The translations under genes and the position numbers were made by a program. A model generated the notes under the pieces. That model was given only the letters and a program-made list of their open reading frames with translations, was not told the origin of the DNA and ran no database searches. Of a stretch of DNA of 5,743 nt, positions 5,562 through 5,743 are shown piece by piece (the stretch's first letter is position 1; every line of letters starts with the position of its first letter). Source of the DNA: Muribaculaceae bacterium (GTDB taxonomy: Bacteria; Bacteroidota; Bacteroidia; Bacteroidales; Muribaculaceae); the NCBI GenBank assembly GCA_009775195.1, contig VSPF01000169.1:1-5743 (forward strand), in the 5' to 3' direction.

Positions 5562-5655
5562 CGCCGACATTCCAAGACGACGATGAGAACAATCCCGGGT
5601 CAAGCCGAGTTTCTAGTGCAAATGTTAAAATTTTGGGGATTATAGTGGTATCTAC

Positions 5656-5678
5656 AATAGGAGCTTGGACCTCCTATT
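5656..5678. promoter_or_regulatory. Perfect 8-bp inverted repeat just upstream of the right-edge promoter
   Basis: AATAGGAG (5656-5663) and CTCCTATT (5671-5678) are exact inverted repeats around CTTGGAC. There is no T-run after either arm, so a terminator is unlikely. The position, 3 nt upstream of the -33 box, fits a binding site for a dimeric regulator of the downstream gene. Confidence 0.45.
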
Positions 5679-5681
5679 AGA

Positions 5682-5712
5682 TTTGCAGTTGCAAAATAAA
5701 AGGTTAACTTTG
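5682..5712 (+). promoter_or_regulatory. Bacteroidetes consensus promoter for a gene beyond the right edge
   Basis: TTTG (5682-5685), 19 nt, then TAACTTTG (5705-5712) is an exact match to the consensus with ideal spacing. Transcription should start near 5717. The last 27 bases are an A-rich leader without an ATG, so the gene must begin to the right of the window. Both boxes are embedded in short inverted repeats: TTTGCA-GT-TGCAAA (5682-5695) and TTTGC-A-GCAAA (5709-5719). Confidence 0.75.
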
Positions 5713-5743
5713 CAGCAAATATTCACAGTTATTAACAAAAGAA

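Noticed and set aside
5312..5579. Treating the large palindrome as a MITE or other transposable repeat.
   Set aside because: There are no clear terminal repeats with target-site duplications, the helices are interrupted by bubbles, and a promoter plus T-run frame it. A genome-wide copy count would be needed to exclude it completely.
5287..5592. Minus-strand open frame of 101 codons, and an 85-codon plus-strand frame at 5252-5509.
   Set aside because: Both overlap the rod-shaped RNA palindrome and its promoter; neither translation has a recognisable domain, and the base pairing explains the sequence better.

Overview
The window looks like chromosomal DNA of a Bacteroidales bacterium, probably close to the Muribaculaceae, Barnesiella or Bacteroides groups. 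The evidence is the Bacteroidetes envelope gene set (a FadL-like barrel and a lipoprotein form of LptC), several promoters of the Bacteroidetes type (TTTG near -33, TAnnTTTG near -7), and few strong Shine-Dalgarno sites. Every protein gene I can support lies on the minus strand, so the map reads from right to left.

Region 1 (2899 down to 1) is a compact envelope and housekeeping operon. It holds coaX (type III pantothenate kinase, first step of CoA synthesis), a FadL-like outer-membrane barrel, lptC (LPS export) and the first 41 codons of a CNNM/CorC-type membrane transporter that leaves the window. The genes overlap or are separated by at most about 30 nt. A promoter lies directly before coaX.

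Region 2 (3037-3615) is a small AT-richer type II toxin-antitoxin module. It has a consensus promoter, an 18-bp operator-like palindrome between the promoter boxes, an intact ribbon-helix-helix antitoxin, and a YafQ-family toxin broken by a one-base shortage in an A-run. The toxin's catalytic residues survive in the shifted frame, so the break is either recent, a sequence error, or bypassed by recoding.

Region 3 (3680-4947) is rtcB, an intact RNA ligase gene followed by a strong hairpin. No archease, PrfH or RtcR gene is adjacent within the window.

Region 4 (4948-5743) has no convincing protein gene but is not empty. It holds a structured stretch upstream of rtcB (5075-5139). It then has a plus-strand promoter (5277-5308) followed by a ~200-nt imperfect palindrome that folds into a long rod with internal bubbles and ends in eight T (5356-5561); this is best read as a 6S-RNA-like noncoding RNA. 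At the right edge a second plus-strand consensus promoter with inverted repeats around it probably drives a gene that starts beyond the window.
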